The position numbers and the translations under genes were made by a program. A DNA stretch of 64,000 nucleotides from Pseudomonas alkylphenolica. Lineage in GTDB: Bacteria; Pseudomonadota; Gammaproteobacteria; Pseudomonadales; Pseudomonadaceae. The notes beneath the pieces were generated by a model. It saw only the letters and a list, made by a program, of their open reading frames with translations. It made no database searches and had not been told where the DNA came from. Positions 1 to 8,587 of the stretch are shown one piece after another. Position 1 is the first letter of the stretch. Every line of letters starts with the position of its first letter. The stretch spans positions 3,847,501 to 3,911,500 of the forward strand of contig NZ_CP009048.1 in NCBI RefSeq assembly GCF_000746525.1, written 5' to 3'.

Positions 1-2
1 CC

Positions 3-128
3 TGCGGCGAAAAAGGCTACAAGGTGATTGCCCGCTCTGGCGACGACGACGCGGAGTCCGGTGACTTCCTTTTCGGACTCAACCCGGCCGGATACACCAG
101 TCGCAGCATGATCGTCATCTGCAAATAA
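3..128 (+). CDS. C-terminal fragment of an unrecognised small protein
   Basis: An open frame enters from the left edge and ends at a TAA at 126-128, giving 41 residues that begin CGEKGYKVIA and end SRSMIVICK. A strong hairpin follows 12 bases after the stop, which supports this being the real end of a gene. A cysteine near each end of the fragment would suit a small exported or lipoprotein-like protein, but the N-terminus lies outside the window and I do not recognise the family. Confidence 0.55.
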   Translation, partial: CGEKGYKVIARSGDDDAESGDFLFGLNPAGYTSRSMIVICK

Positions 129-140
129 AGAACATTCAGC

Positions 141-170
141 ACAAAGGGCAGCCAGATGGCTGCCCTTTGT
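141..170. terminator. bidirectional hairpin terminator
   Basis: A perfect 14-bp inverted repeat (ACAAAGGGCAGCCA and its complement, two-base loop) lies between the tail of the plus-strand fragment and the tail of the minus-strand aminopeptidase gene. It is placed to stop transcription from both sides, although neither side has a clean uninterrupted T-run. Confidence 0.7.
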
Positions 171-192
171 GCTTACGCCGATACCTTCAGGA

Positions 193-2001
193 TCAGAGCG
201 CTTGAGTGCGCGCCTGCAGCCATTGCAGCGCTGCCCCATCAAGCAGTGGTGCAAGACGCTCTCGCACCTGTTGATGGTAGTCATTGAGCCAACTGCGCTC
301 CTGCTCGCTCAACTGCTCCGGCAGCAGGCAGCGAGTGTCGATCGGGCACAGCGTCAGGGTTTCGAACTCAAGGAAGTCGCCAAACTCGCTGCTCCCCGCT
401 TCACGGTTGAAAACCAGGTTCTCGATTCGTACCCCCCACTGCCCTGGACGGTAGGTGCCCGGCTCGATTGAGGTAATCATTCCGGCCTGCATCGCTGTCT
501 GCGGTGCCGTTGCCGCCTGGTAGGCAATGACCTGTGGTCCTTCATGCACATTCATGAAGTAACCGACACCATGCCCGGTACCATGACCATAATCGACCTG
601 GTCGGCCCAGATCGGCGCCCGGGCGATGGCATCGAGCAACGGTGAAAGGATGCCTCGCGGGAAGCGCGCACGTGACAGTGCAATCACGCCCTTGAGCACC
701 CGGGTACAGTCCCGTTTCTGCTCAAGGCTTGGTGTGCCCACTGGCACCATGCGGGTGATATCCGTGGTACCGCCCAGATACTGCCCACCCGAATCAATCA
801 GCAGCAAGCCATCGCCTTCAATACGTGCATGGGACGCTTCGGTCGCACGGTAGTGCGGCATGGCTCCGTTGGCATTGAAAGCGGCAATGGTCGAAAAGCT
901 CAACGACACGAAACCGAGGCGACGGGCACGGGCAGCGCTGAGCTGCTCATCGATGGTCAGCTCAGTAACCAGCTCACGCCCCAGCGCGGCCTCGAGCCAG
1001 GCAAAGAACTCACATAAGGCTGCACCATCCTGCTCCATGGCATTGCGGATGTGGGCCAGGTCCTGCGTACTTTTCTGCGATTTGGCCAGGGTCGTGGGGT
1101 TGATACCTTCGACCAAACGTACTTCAGTCGACAAACTGTCAATCAATCCCTGGGTAACCCGCGCCGGATCGATCAGCAGGCTATCGCCGCCCGGAACGGC
1201 GGCCAATGCCGCATGGATAGCCGTGTAATCGCGCACTTCAATGCCATCGGCCTCGAGCACTTGGCACAGCGATGCATCCAGCTTGCTGAGCGCAACAAAG
1301 AGGATCGCCTTATCCTGGCCGACCAGTGCAAAGGATACGAACACCGGATTGTAGGAGACGTCACTGCCACGCAAGTTGAACAGCCAGGCGATATCGTCAA
1401 GGGTGGCAATGAAGTGCCAATCGGCGCCACGTTCGCGTAGCGTCTGGCGCAGCCGGGCAAGTTTTTCGGCGCGACTCACCGTCGCTTCGGGCGGCAGGTG
1501 CTGGTACACCGGGTTGCCTGGCAACTCTGGACGATCATTCCAAACCTGGGCAAGCAGGTCGCTCTTTGTCAGTAGGCGTGCATTGCGGGCAGTAAGGCGC
1601 TCGGCCAGCTGGCGCGCCGAAGCCAACGCCATGACCGCACCATCAACCGCTACCGCACCGCCCTCGGGCACTTGTTCGGCCAGCCAGTCCAGAGGACCCG
1701 GCTTGCCCGGCTGCAACTTCATCAACTGAATACTGCTACCGGCCAACTCTTTCTCGGCCTGCTCCCAATATCGGCTATCAGCCCACAGGCCTGCGAATGC
1801 TGGCGTAACAATCAAAGTGCCTACCGAGCCCTGGAAGCCGGACAACCATTGCCGGCCTTGCCAATACTCTGGCAGGTACTCGGAAAGATGCGGGTCAGCC
1901 GACGGCACCAGCAGGGCGTCGACCCCTTCCCGATTCATCACCTGGCGAATCGCTGCCAGGCGTGCGTTCACCGCTCCCTGCGTTGAAGACTGACTGTTCA
2001 T
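193..2001 (-). CDS. aminopeptidase P family protein (M24, Xaa-Pro aminopeptidase type)
   Basis: This is a cytosolic metallopeptidase that would remove N-terminal residues preceding proline. The 602-residue product has the three-part layout of the long aminopeptidase P form: two N-terminal creatinase-like domains (about 1-310), then a 'pita-bread' M24 catalytic domain. Metal ligands are visible as Asp403 (in LLLIDSGG) and Asp414 (in GGTTDITR), the histidine in GHGTGHGVG, and glutamates in SIEPGTY and RIENLV. The reading frame opens at 2019, but I chose the ATG at 2001 because AGGAG lies five bases before it. The gene follows the cysteine desulfurase by about 56 bases on the same strand and may share its transcript. 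The longer form is not E. coli PepP (about 440 aa), so no symbol is given. Confidence 0.9.
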   Translation of the reverse strand: MNSQSSTQGAVNARLAAIRQVMNREGVDALLVPSADPHLSEYLPEYWQGRQWLSGFQGSVGTLIVTPAFAGLWADSRYWEQAEKELAGSSIQLMKLQPGKPGPLDWLAEQVPEGGAVAVDGAVMALASARQLAERLTARNARLLTKSDLLAQVWNDRPELPGNPVYQHLPPEATVSRAEKLARLRQTLRERGADWHFIATLDDIAWLFNLRGSDVSYNPVFVSFALVGQDKAILFVALSKLDASLCQVLEADGIEVRDYTAIHAALAAVPGGDSLLIDPARVTQGLIDSLSTEVRLVEGINPTTLAKSQKSTQDLAHIRNAMEQDGAALCEFFAWLEAALGRELVTELTIDEQLSAARARRLGFVSLSFSTIAAFNANGAMPHYRATEASHARIEGDGLLLIDSGGQYLGGTTDITRMVPVGTPSLEQKRDCTRVLKGVIALSRARFPRGILSPLLDAIARAPIWADQVDYGHGTGHGVGYFMNVHEGPQVIAYQAATAPQTAMQAGMITSIEPGTYRPGQWGVRIENLVFNREAGSSEFGDFLEFETLTLCPIDTRCLLPEQLSEQERSWLNDYHQQVRERLAPLLDGAALQWLQARTQAL

Positions 2002-2057
2002 GCTGACTCCTGCTACCACGGCATCCGTTGTTGTAGCCGCAGATAATGGAGCAGGCT

Positions 2058-3218
2058 TCAGCCCCCGGCAACCGCCCAGAAAGGTTGCGACTGTAACGAG
2101 GCTTTGATTGCCACTGCAGCCTGATCGACATCCTGCTCCCGGGTATAGCGCCCAAGGCTCAAGCGCATGGTCTGGCGCGCAAACTGCGGTGTAAGCCCCA
2201 ATGCCAGCAACACATGCGAGGGCTTATTGCTGGACGAGTTGCAGGCCGAGGTCGAAGAGAACGCCAGGCTATCGGCCAGGGTCGCAAAGTGCGGACTCTC
2301 GCCTTTGAAGGTCAGGCTCAGGGTATGGTCGATGCGCTGCACAGGACTACCGTTGATCTGAAGTCCGGAGATTTCACCAAGAGCTTCAAGCAAGCGCTGG
2401 CGCAACTGGCCAATGCGCTGCGCTTCGTCTGCCTGCAGATCACCCGCCAGGGCAAACGCCGCGCCCATACCGACAATCTGATGGGTGGCCAGCGTTCCTG
2501 AACGCAAGCCGCCCTCGTGTCCGCCACCATGAATCTGCGCGTGAAGCAACGGCCGGGCGCGCTCACCGACATACAAGGCGCCGATCCCCTTGGGCCCGTA
2601 GACCTTATGGGCCGAGAACGACATCAGATCTACAGGCAACTGCCTCAAGTCGATACCGACCTTGCCGGCCCCCTGGGCAGCATCCACATGCAGCAACGCG
2701 CCATGATCACGAACAAGCTGGCCGATTGCAGCAACATCATTGACGGTGCCCAGCTCATTGTTGACCAGCATCAGTGAGACCAGCACGGTGTCATCGCGCA
2801 GCACCGCAGCTACAGCCTCAGGGCTGATCAGGCCCTGGGCGTCAGGGGCCAGACGCGTCACGGCAAAGCCTGCCTGCTCCAGTTGAAAAACGCTATCAAG
2901 CACAGCCTTGTGTTCGATCTGGCTGGTGATGATATGGCCTGCCCGGTACCCCTGGGCAACGCCTTTGAGCGCAAGGTTGTTGGACTCGGTAGCCCCCGAA
3001 GTCCAGACAATCTGCCCGGCCTCGGCACCGACCAGCGTGGCAACCTGGACACGCGCCTGTTCCACAGCCACGCGTGCTTGCTGACCATAGCGGTGCGACC
3101 CGGATGCCGGATTGCCAAAGTTGCCCGAGGCACCAAGGCACTCGACCATCACCTGGATGACTCGCTCGTCGACAGGTGTCGTGGCGGCGTAGTCGAAATA
3201 CAACGGGAAGCTGTTCAT
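2058..3218 (-). CDS. cysteine desulfurase, NifS/IscS-like (class V aminotransferase)
   Basis: This PLP enzyme converts cysteine to alanine and passes sulfur on as an enzyme persulfide. In the 386 residues, the PLP lysine is Lys205 in SFSAHKVYGPKG. The catalytic cysteine is Cys326 in STSACNSSS, followed by the family's KPSHVLLALG segment. His104 in the SQIEHKAV motif is also present. It is not part of an isc or suf cluster: its only co-directional neighbour is the aminopeptidase gene, so it is likely an accessory desulfurase rather than the housekeeping IscS. The start at 3218 is preceded by an AGAG-type ribosome site. The 254 bases upstream are unusually AT-rich. Confidence 0.88.
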   Translation of the reverse strand: MNSFPLYFDYAATTPVDERVIQVMVECLGASGNFGNPASGSHRYGQQARVAVEQARVQVATLVGAEAGQIVWTSGATESNNLALKGVAQGYRAGHIITSQIEHKAVLDSVFQLEQAGFAVTRLAPDAQGLISPEAVAAVLRDDTVLVSLMLVNNELGTVNDVAAIGQLVRDHGALLHVDAAQGAGKVGIDLRQLPVDLMSFSAHKVYGPKGIGALYVGERARPLLHAQIHGGGHEGGLRSGTLATHQIVGMGAAFALAGDLQADEAQRIGQLRQRLLEALGEISGLQINGSPVQRIDHTLSLTFKGESPHFATLADSLAFSSTSACNSSSNKPSHVLLALGLTPQFARQTMRLSLGRYTREQDVDQAAVAIKASLQSQPFWAVAGG

Positions 3219-3472
3219 TGCTGCAGGCTCTCTGGTTGTCCATGCCTAGTAAAGAAGACGCTGCTTTTATATGCGCAGGCAAGCATTGACTCTATTGTGC
3301 CTCACAACCTATTAGAACAATAAATTATCAATAAATATATTTATATAACTCAAAATCAATTTCGCTTCAGTTCTAGTGAACTTCCGAGCCCTCAGGCCTT
3401 CACAACATTACAGTCCTTGCATGGGGAATTACCTCATGCCTGGACGACCTGACGTCGCCGAGGAACTCGCCC
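3219..3472. other. divergent intergenic region with an AT-rich core
   Basis: These 254 bases lie between the divergent cysteine desulfurase and DUF3182 genes. The part from about 3290 to 3372 is very AT-rich compared with the rest of the window (for example AATAAATTATCAATAAATA). It should hold the promoters for both directions, but I cannot assign hexamers with confidence. Confidence 0.5.
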
Positions 3473-4582
3473 ATGCCCCGTTCGACCGACCACAAGCAAG
3501 GCGTCGTGCTGCTCGATACCCGCCAGCACACACCCGAACACGAACACATCGTGCACCTGAAGCTTGCCGAACGCTTGGCGCAGTTGCTCGATACACAGGT
3601 GGTTGTGCCAACCCACCTTCCAACCGCACATGACAACTTCTATTACCTACCCACCGAAACCCTGATCGATCCCGCCCGTTATCAAGAAATCGGCATTGCC
3701 TCGGCCCAGGACCTGTTCGGTGGTGTGGTGGCCAGACCCTACATGGCCACCAAAGCCATTTCCCACCCCTTGCCCGCCAATGCCCGCTATCCGCTAGGCT
3801 GGACCGATGACTTTGCGCGTCAGGCCAGTGATGCCTTGCTGCGCGGCTACACGGCGTTCAGCCTGGAGGACGCTGCGCATGCAGCCGCACTGTTGCTGCG
3901 TGACGGCCCATTACGGATCAAACCGGTTCGCGCCACGGCAGGCAGAGGGCAAACCATGGTCACATCGATGGCGGAGGTCGAACAGGCACTTACCGGCCTT
4001 GATGAGAAAGAGCTCGCGCTCTGGGGGCTTACCCTGGAAGAGAACCTGACCCAGGTGCAGACCTTCAGTGTCGGCCAGGCTCTGGTGGCTGGCATCCTGT
4101 GCAGCTACTACGGCACCCAGCAGTTGACTCACGACCATAGCGGCGAAGAAATCTACGGTGGTTCGGACTTGGTGCTGGTACGCGGTGACTACGACACTTT
4201 GCTGCAACTCGGGCTCGAAGACGCTCTGCGCCTCGCCATCACGCAGGCCAGAACCTATGAGCAGGCGGCCTTGCAGAACTTTCCCGGTTTTATCGCTTCA
4301 CGCCGCAACTATGACGTCGCCCGGGGCCTGAACTGTGAGGGCAGACCGCGTAGCGGCGTGCTCGAGCAATCCTGGCGCATCGGCGGTGCCAGCAGCGCCG
4401 AAATCCTGGCCTTGCAGGCATTTGCAGCGGGCCCTGCACTGACACGCCTGCGCGCCTCGACCCATGAAGTCTTTGGCACACCCGACCTGCCTGCCGATGC
4501 GACCATTTTCTATCAGGGGGATGACAGTGAACTCGGAAGAGTCTGCAAATATGCACGGTTACGCGACTATGACCATCCATAG
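3473..4582 (+). CDS. DUF3182 family protein (ATP-grasp-like, function unknown)
   Basis: The 369-residue protein matches what I know of the DUF3182 family, which is common in Pseudomonas and distantly resembles ATP-grasp ligases. Visible features are LLRDGPLRIKPVRATAGRG (about 140-160, like an ATP-grasp lysine/glycine loop), EENLTQVQTFSVGQ (like the conserved acidic patch), and a C-terminal half with PRSGVLEQSWRIGGAS. The start has GAGGAA eight bases before the ATG. The last 32 bases overlap the start of the alpha/beta hydrolase gene, so the two are translationally coupled and probably act in one pathway. The substrate is unknown and the ATP-grasp relationship is an inference from motifs. Confidence 0.8.
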   Translation: MPRSTDHKQGVVLLDTRQHTPEHEHIVHLKLAERLAQLLDTQVVVPTHLPTAHDNFYYLPTETLIDPARYQEIGIASAQDLFGGVVARPYMATKAISHPLPANARYPLGWTDDFARQASDALLRGYTAFSLEDAAHAAALLLRDGPLRIKPVRATAGRGQTMVTSMAEVEQALTGLDEKELALWGLTLEENLTQVQTFSVGQALVAGILCSYYGTQQLTHDHSGEEIYGGSDLVLVRGDYDTLLQLGLEDALRLAITQARTYEQAALQNFPGFIASRRNYDVARGLNCEGRPRSGVLEQSWRIGGASSAEILALQAFAAGPALTRLRASTHEVFGTPDLPADATIFYQGDDSELGRVCKYARLRDYDHP

Positions 4583-5339
4583 CGAGCCCATCGAGATCCA
4601 CGTCGACGATGAGACAATTGTCGCAACCATCGTCAGTCCTGGCGACAAGGTGCCGGGCATTCTCTTCGTTCACGGCTGGGGCGGTAGCCAGCAGCGCGAC
4701 CTGGCCCGCGCCAAGCAGATCACTGGCCTGGGTTGCGTGTGCATGACCTTCGACTTGCGCGGCCATGAAAAAACCGAGAGCCAGCGCCTGAGTGTCACTC
4801 GTGAGCAGAACCTGGCAGATCTGCTGGCTGCCTATGACCGACTGGTCAGCCATCCTGCCGTCGACACTCGTGCGATTGCCATAATCAGCAGCAGTTACGG
4901 GGGCTACCTGGCGACCTTGTTGACCGCCTTGAGACCAGTCAAGTGGCTGGCCCTGAGGGTGCCGGCGCTGTACTGGGACGATGACTGGACAATGCCCAAG
5001 CACGGCCTTGATCGCCAACGTTTGAACGACTATCGCCGACGCCCGCTGGGGCCCGCCGATAATCGCGCCCTGGGGGCCTGCGCCGAATTCGCCGGTGACG
5101 TGCTGCTGGTCGAGTCGGAGCAGGACGATTATGTCCCGCACAGCACGCTGATGAGTTACCGCTCAGCGTTCGTCAGCGCCCATTCCCTGACCCATCGCAT
5201 CGTTGACGGTGCTGATCACGCGCTATCCAGCGACCGCAGCCAGAAAGCCTACAGCTCGATTCTCGGCGCCTGGATCAGCGAAATGGTCATCGGTGCCCGC
5301 CTGGACCACTACCCTCACCACTCGCCCTGGTATTCCTGA
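4551..5339 (+). CDS. alpha/beta hydrolase fold protein
   Basis: This is a 262-residue serine hydrolase of the dienelactone hydrolase/acyl-peptidase-like type. It has the oxyanion segment FVHGWGGSQQ, a nucleophile elbow ISSSYGGY (Ser in S-x-S-x-G instead of the usual G-x-S-x-G), the acid ESEQDDYVP and the histidine DGADHAL. The frame is open from 4464; the ATG at 4551 was chosen because GGAAGAG precedes it by nine bases. The ATG at 4569 is also possible. It overlaps the DUF3182 gene and so is probably co-translated with it. Its end overlaps the convergent monooxygenase gene by 25 bases. The substrate is unknown. Confidence 0.82.
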   Translation: MHGYATMTIHSEPIEIHVDDETIVATIVSPGDKVPGILFVHGWGGSQQRDLARAKQITGLGCVCMTFDLRGHEKTESQRLSVTREQNLADLLAAYDRLVSHPAVDTRAIAIISSSYGGYLATLLTALRPVKWLALRVPALYWDDDWTMPKHGLDRQRLNDYRRRPLGPADNRALGACAEFAGDVLLVESEQDDYVPHSTLMSYRSAFVSAHSLTHRIVDGADHALSSDRSQKAYSSILGAWISEMVIGARLDHYPHHSPWYS

Positions 5340-5704
5340 GCGACCGGCAGCTGACAATGCAGTCCCTCCGTCGCGCTACGTGACAAGCTGCTCAAGGTCT
5401 GGAAAGCGGCGAAATTCACACCTTTGGCCTGATGCTGCTGAATCAATTGCAGGAAGGGTTCCTGTGCAAAGCTGCTGGCCGCCGCCTCCCAGGCGCTACG
5501 CGACTGCCATTGCAGGTACTGCAGTACACGGCAGCCATCGACACTGGCCTGGATGCTCGCACCAAGCAAGCCCGAATGGCGCAGTACCAGCGCTTCACTT
5601 CGCTCGTTCAGCGCCTGGGCCAGAGCATGCTGACGCTCTGGCATCACCTCGAATTCGATCATCTGGATAAAGCACAAGCTGCGCTCTGAAACCATCATCG
5701 GCAT
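5315..5704 (-). CDS. antibiotic biosynthesis monooxygenase (ABM) domain protein, predicted SoxR target
   Basis: This 129-residue protein has a ferredoxin-like ABM fold: MIEFEVMPERQHAL, then a central SGLLGASIQ strand and QYLQWQSRSAWEAA, typical of small quinol-monooxygenase-type enzymes. It is divergent from soxR. The shared 82-base spacer carries a SoxR box inside a promoter that faces this gene, so induction by redox-cycling compounds is predicted. The arrangement matches P. aeruginosa PA2274 next to soxR (PA2273), from memory. Two starts are possible, 5704 and 5698; GGGAG precedes the first by only three to four bases and the second by nine. The C-terminus overlaps the convergent hydrolase gene. 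Confidence 0.8.
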   Translation of the reverse strand: MPMMVSERSLCFIQMIEFEVMPERQHALAQALNERSEALVLRHSGLLGASIQASVDGCRVLQYLQWQSRSAWEAAASSFAQEPFLQLIQQHQAKGVNFAAFQTLSSLSRSATEGLHCQLPVAQEYQGEW

Positions 5705-5742
5705 TTTCTCCCTGCCATTGAACTTGCGACGCGACGGCAGGC

Positions 5743-5773
5743 AGGGTAAAACCTCTAGTTAACTCAAGGTCAA
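5743..5773 (-). promoter_or_regulatory. SoxR box within a 19-bp-spaced promoter
   Basis: On the minus strand TTGACC (5768-5773) and TACCCT (5743-5748) are separated by exactly 19 bases. This overlong spacer is typical of promoters activated by MerR-family regulators. Centred between them (5751-5770) is an imperfect palindrome around GTTAAC with ACCT/AGGT ends, close to the known SoxR box. It faces the ABM monooxygenase gene and lies just upstream of soxR, so it may also affect soxR expression. Confidence 0.78.
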
Positions 5774-5786
5774 GAGATTTATCACC

Positions 5787-6257
5787 ATGCCTCAACCTTG
5801 CACCGCCGAGAAGATCATGACCGTCGGCCAGCTGGCTGCCCGCAGCGGGGTTGCGGTCACCGCCCTGCACTTCTACGAAAGCAAGGGGCTGATCCACAGC
5901 ACCCGCAGCAGCGGCAACCAACGGCGCTACCCCCGTGAAACCCTGCGCCGGGTGGCGGTGATCAAGATGGCGCAGCGCCTGGGTATCCCTCTGGCGACCA
6001 TTCATACTGCATTGCAGACACTGCCCGTGGGGCGTGCGCCCAGCGTCACGGACTGGCAACGGTTGTCCGAGCAATGGCGCCAGGACCTGACCCGGCGTAT
6101 CGACAAACTGCTGGTGCTGCGCGACCAGCTTGATGGCTGCATTGGCTGCGGCTGCATGTCGCTGCAGAGTTGCCCGCTGCGCAATTGTGATGACCAGTTG
6201 AGTGAGCACGGACCGGGTCCGCAGTTACTGGAGCCCGGACCGGAAGCAGCCGATTAG
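5787..6257 (+). CDS. soxR: redox-sensitive MerR-family activator SoxR
   Basis: SoxR is a dimeric transcription activator whose [2Fe-2S] cluster senses redox-cycling drugs and, in pseudomonads, endogenous phenazine-like compounds. The 156-residue protein has the MerR DNA-binding domain ([10 protein letters not shown], then HFYESKGLI), a dimerisation helix, and the cluster motif with Cys118, Cys121, Cys123 and Cys129 (C-x2-C-x-C-x5-C). The start at 5787 gives the family's usual N-terminus. The only obvious local target is the divergent ABM monooxygenase gene; no soxS is nearby, consistent with pseudomonads in which SoxR acts directly on its targets. Confidence 0.95.
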   Translation: MPQPCTAEKIMTVGQLAARSGVAVTALHFYESKGLIHSTRSSGNQRRYPRETLRRVAVIKMAQRLGIPLATIHTALQTLPVGRAPSVTDWQRLSEQWRQDLTRRIDKLLVLRDQLDGCIGCGCMSLQSCPLRNCDDQLSEHGPGPQLLEPGPEAAD

Positions 6258-6290
6258 GCCAGGTTCAGGACCAGCCCCCAGCAAGCAGGA

Positions 6291-7268
6291 TCAGCCGATA
6301 CTGCCCGCCACCCGCCGCCGATAGTCACTGGGCGCAAGCCCGGTAACCTTGTGGAAGACCTTGCGAAAGGCACCCGGGTCTTGATACCCCACTCCCCAGG
6401 CGATCTGGTCGATGCTGCGGTTGGTGAACTCGAGCATCCGGCAAGCACGTCCAACCCGCACCTGCTGGCAGTACTCGGTAGGCTTGAGGCCCGTGGCGCT
6501 GCGGAACCGACGCAGAAAAGTACGCGATTCCAGGCCTGCGCAATCAGCCATGACTTTCAGGCTCACATCCCGCGCACCGCTGCTTTGCAACCAGTGCTGA
6601 ACCTTGAGCACCGCTTCGTCGCCATGATCCAGGCGCGGACTGAAAACACTGCCGGGAGCGCTGCCACTCACGCGCTCCACCGCAAGGAACCGTGCAGTCT
6701 CGGCAGCCAGGGTCTCGCCCAGGTAACGCTCAACCAACCTCAAACCCAAGTCTGTCCAGGCCATCAGTCCGGCTGAGGTAATGATGTCACCGTCATCGAG
6801 CAGTGGCAGATTGGCCTCGACTTTTACTGCCGGGAAGCGCTCAGCCAGGGATTGAGCGAAATTCCAGTGAGTCGTGGCTGGCCGTCCATCGAGCAGGCCG
6901 CTGGCGGCAATGAAAAACACCCCGACACACACCGACACCAGCAAGGCGCCATCGCGATGCCACTGGCGCAGATCCTGGCGATAACGTTCGAGTAATTCAG
7001 GGGACGGCGTCTGGGTCAGGCTCGGCGGAATGATCATTACCCGCAGCCGATGGTGCCCCCCTGGGTGGCTATCGAACACCGCTGTCAGCTGCTGAGCTGT
7101 GGTTTCGCTCCAATGACTGATACGCAGCTCCGGGCGCTCCAGCGCACCCAGTTCATGACGCAGGCGATTGGCGATAGCGAACAGGTCGGTTAACCCATGC
7201 ACCGCTGCCGCCTGTGCGCCAGGGTAGACCAACAGACCGATTTCCAGCGTGTCGCAGCCTTTTGTCAT
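6291..7268 (-). CDS. GlxA-family transcriptional regulator (DJ-1/PfpI-like plus AraC HTH)
   Basis: The protein has 325 residues. The N-terminal half is a DJ-1/PfpI-like sensor domain (IGLLVYPGAQ at the start; a cysteine elbow in SVCVGVFFIAASG). The C-terminal half is an AraC helix-turn-helix pair ending in IAWGVGYQDPGAFRKVF and GLAPSDYRRR. The frame begins with a TTG at 7304, but the ATG at 7268, preceded by GGCGGGAAA, is the likelier start. It is divergent from an isochorismatase-family hydrolase, the usual GlxA-regulator arrangement, so it probably controls that gene. Confidence 0.88.
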   Translation of the reverse strand: MTKGCDTLEIGLLVYPGAQAAAVHGLTDLFAIANRLRHELGALERPELRISHWSETTAQQLTAVFDSHPGGHHRLRVMIIPPSLTQTPSPELLERYRQDLRQWHRDGALLVSVCVGVFFIAASGLLDGRPATTHWNFAQSLAERFPAVKVEANLPLLDDGDIITSAGLMAWTDLGLRLVERYLGETLAAETARFLAVERVSGSAPGSVFSPRLDHGDEAVLKVQHWLQSSGARDVSLKVMADCAGLESRTFLRRFRSATGLKPTEYCQQVRVGRACRMLEFTNRSIDQIAWGVGYQDPGAFRKVFHKVTGLAPSDYRRRVAGSIG

Positions 7269-7374
7269 TGTCAGTTTTTCCCGCCAATTTGTCGTTCGCG
7301 CCAATCTGCAAGCCTAGCGCTCAAGCCTATAACTATCACCAGGCCACAACCACTCACCCATAGAGGCTTTTGAA

Positions 7375-7944
7375 ATGAGCAAGCACGCCCTGATCATCAT
7401 CGACATTCAGAATGACTACTTCCCAGGTGGCAAGTGGACTCTGGATGGTGCCGATCGCGCCGCCGACAATGCCGCCAGAATTCTTGCCGCAACCCGGGCC
7501 AAAGGTGACCTGGTGGTGCATGTGCGCCATGAGTTCGAATCGGCTGATGCACCGTTTTTCACCCCGGGATCAGAAGGTGCGCAGATCCACCCCAAGGTTG
7601 CCGCGCTGGCAAGTGAACCCGTCGTGCTCAAGCATAAAGTCAATTCGTTCCTGAACACTGAACTCAAGGCGCTGCTGGACGAGCACAAAGTCGAAGCGGT
7701 GACGGTGATCGGCAGCATGAGCCATATGTGCATTGACGGCTTCACCCGTGCCGCAGCCGACTTCGGCTATACCGTCACAGTGATCCATGATGCCTGCGCC
7801 AGCCGAGACCTGGAATTCAATGGTGTGGCCGTGCCTGCCGCCCAGGTGCATGCGGCCTACATGGCTTCACTGGCATTCGCCTATGCCCAGGTGATCACCA
7901 CCGAGGACTATCTGTCTGGCAACCACCGCGATGCGGCCAACTAG
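7375..7944 (+). CDS. cysteine hydrolase of the isochorismatase family
   Basis: This is a cytosolic amidohydrolase of 189 residues. The catalytic triad can be read as Asp10 (IIDIQNDYF), Lys86 (VVLKHKVNSF) and Cys119 (GSMSHMCIDGF), in the order and spacing of the nicotinamidase/isochorismatase superfamily. The reaction is likely cleavage of a small amide or of isochorismate-like ethers; the substrate is not determined. It is divergent from the GlxA-type regulator, separated by about 106 bases. Its stop overlaps the end of the convergent XRE-cupin gene by four bases. Confidence 0.88.
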   Translation: MSKHALIIIDIQNDYFPGGKWTLDGADRAADNAARILAATRAKGDLVVHVRHEFESADAPFFTPGSEGAQIHPKVAALASEPVVLKHKVNSFLNTELKALLDEHKVEAVTVIGSMSHMCIDGFTRAAADFGYTVTVIHDACASRDLEFNGVAVPAAQVHAAYMASLAFAYAQVITTEDYLSGNHRDAAN

Positions 7945-8501
7945 ATCACTACGTTGCGCACAAAGCGCGTAGCCACCTCGCCATCGTTGCGATAGGCATG
8001 AATGCAATTGCTGGCATAACTGAAAAAGTCACCGGCCCGGAGCACGTGTTGCTGATCGCCGATGGCAAGGGTCAGGCAACCCTCGGCCACATACAGTTGC
8101 TCACTCCAGCCATCGGCGTCAGCTTCGCATTGATAAACCTCGCCCGGCTCCAGTCGCCACTCCCACAGCTCCACCTCGCGACTGGCGACCGAACTGGCCA
8201 GCAAAACCGCGCGGCTGCCGGGATGGACCCCGGCCCAGGCCAGCTCGTTGATACGGCTCGGGTCGCGGTTGTCAGGGGCCTGGATCAGATCGGTAAAGGC
8301 CACTCCCAGCGCCTCGGCGAGGCGATCCAGGGTGGTCAGGCTGACATTGTTCTCCCCGGCCTCGATGGCCACAAGCATGCGTCGGCTGACGCCGGACTTT
8401 TCTGCCAGAGCATTCTGACTGAGTTCAGCGGCGTGGCGCAGGCGACGAACGTTTTGGCTGACATGTTGCAGCACCGAGGCGCGCTGGCTGGAATGTTTGT
8501 G
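7941..8501 (-). CDS. XRE-family regulator with C-terminal cupin domain
   Basis: The 186-residue protein has an HTH_3 domain (about 10-65; LSQNALAEKSGVSRRML and IEAGENNVSL) followed by a cupin ligand-binding domain (about 95-180; RLEPGEVYQCEAD, GCLTLAIGDQQHVLRAGDFF, CIHAYRN). The frame is open to 8555, but that extension covers the divergent promoter region. The GTG at 8501 has GGTGAG eight bases upstream and gives a typical N-terminus. It is divergent from an EamA transporter gene, so it likely represses or tunes that exporter in response to a small ligand. Confidence 0.85.
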   Translation of the reverse strand, partial: HKHSSQRASVLQHVSQNVRRLRHAAELSQNALAEKSGVSRRMLVAIEAGENNVSLTTLDRLAEALGVAFTDLIQAPDNRDPSRINELAWAGVHPGSRAVLLASSVASREVELWEWRLEPGEVYQCEADADGWSEQLYVAEGCLTLAIGDQQHVLRAGDFFSYASNCIHAYRNDGEVATRFVRNVVI

Positions 8502-8587
8502 CACTATATTGCTCACCAATAGTATTTGCGCAGTATACTGCCCACTTCGCCGCAATTGTGCGTCGCCCTTCTTCCGTGTGCAAGGCC

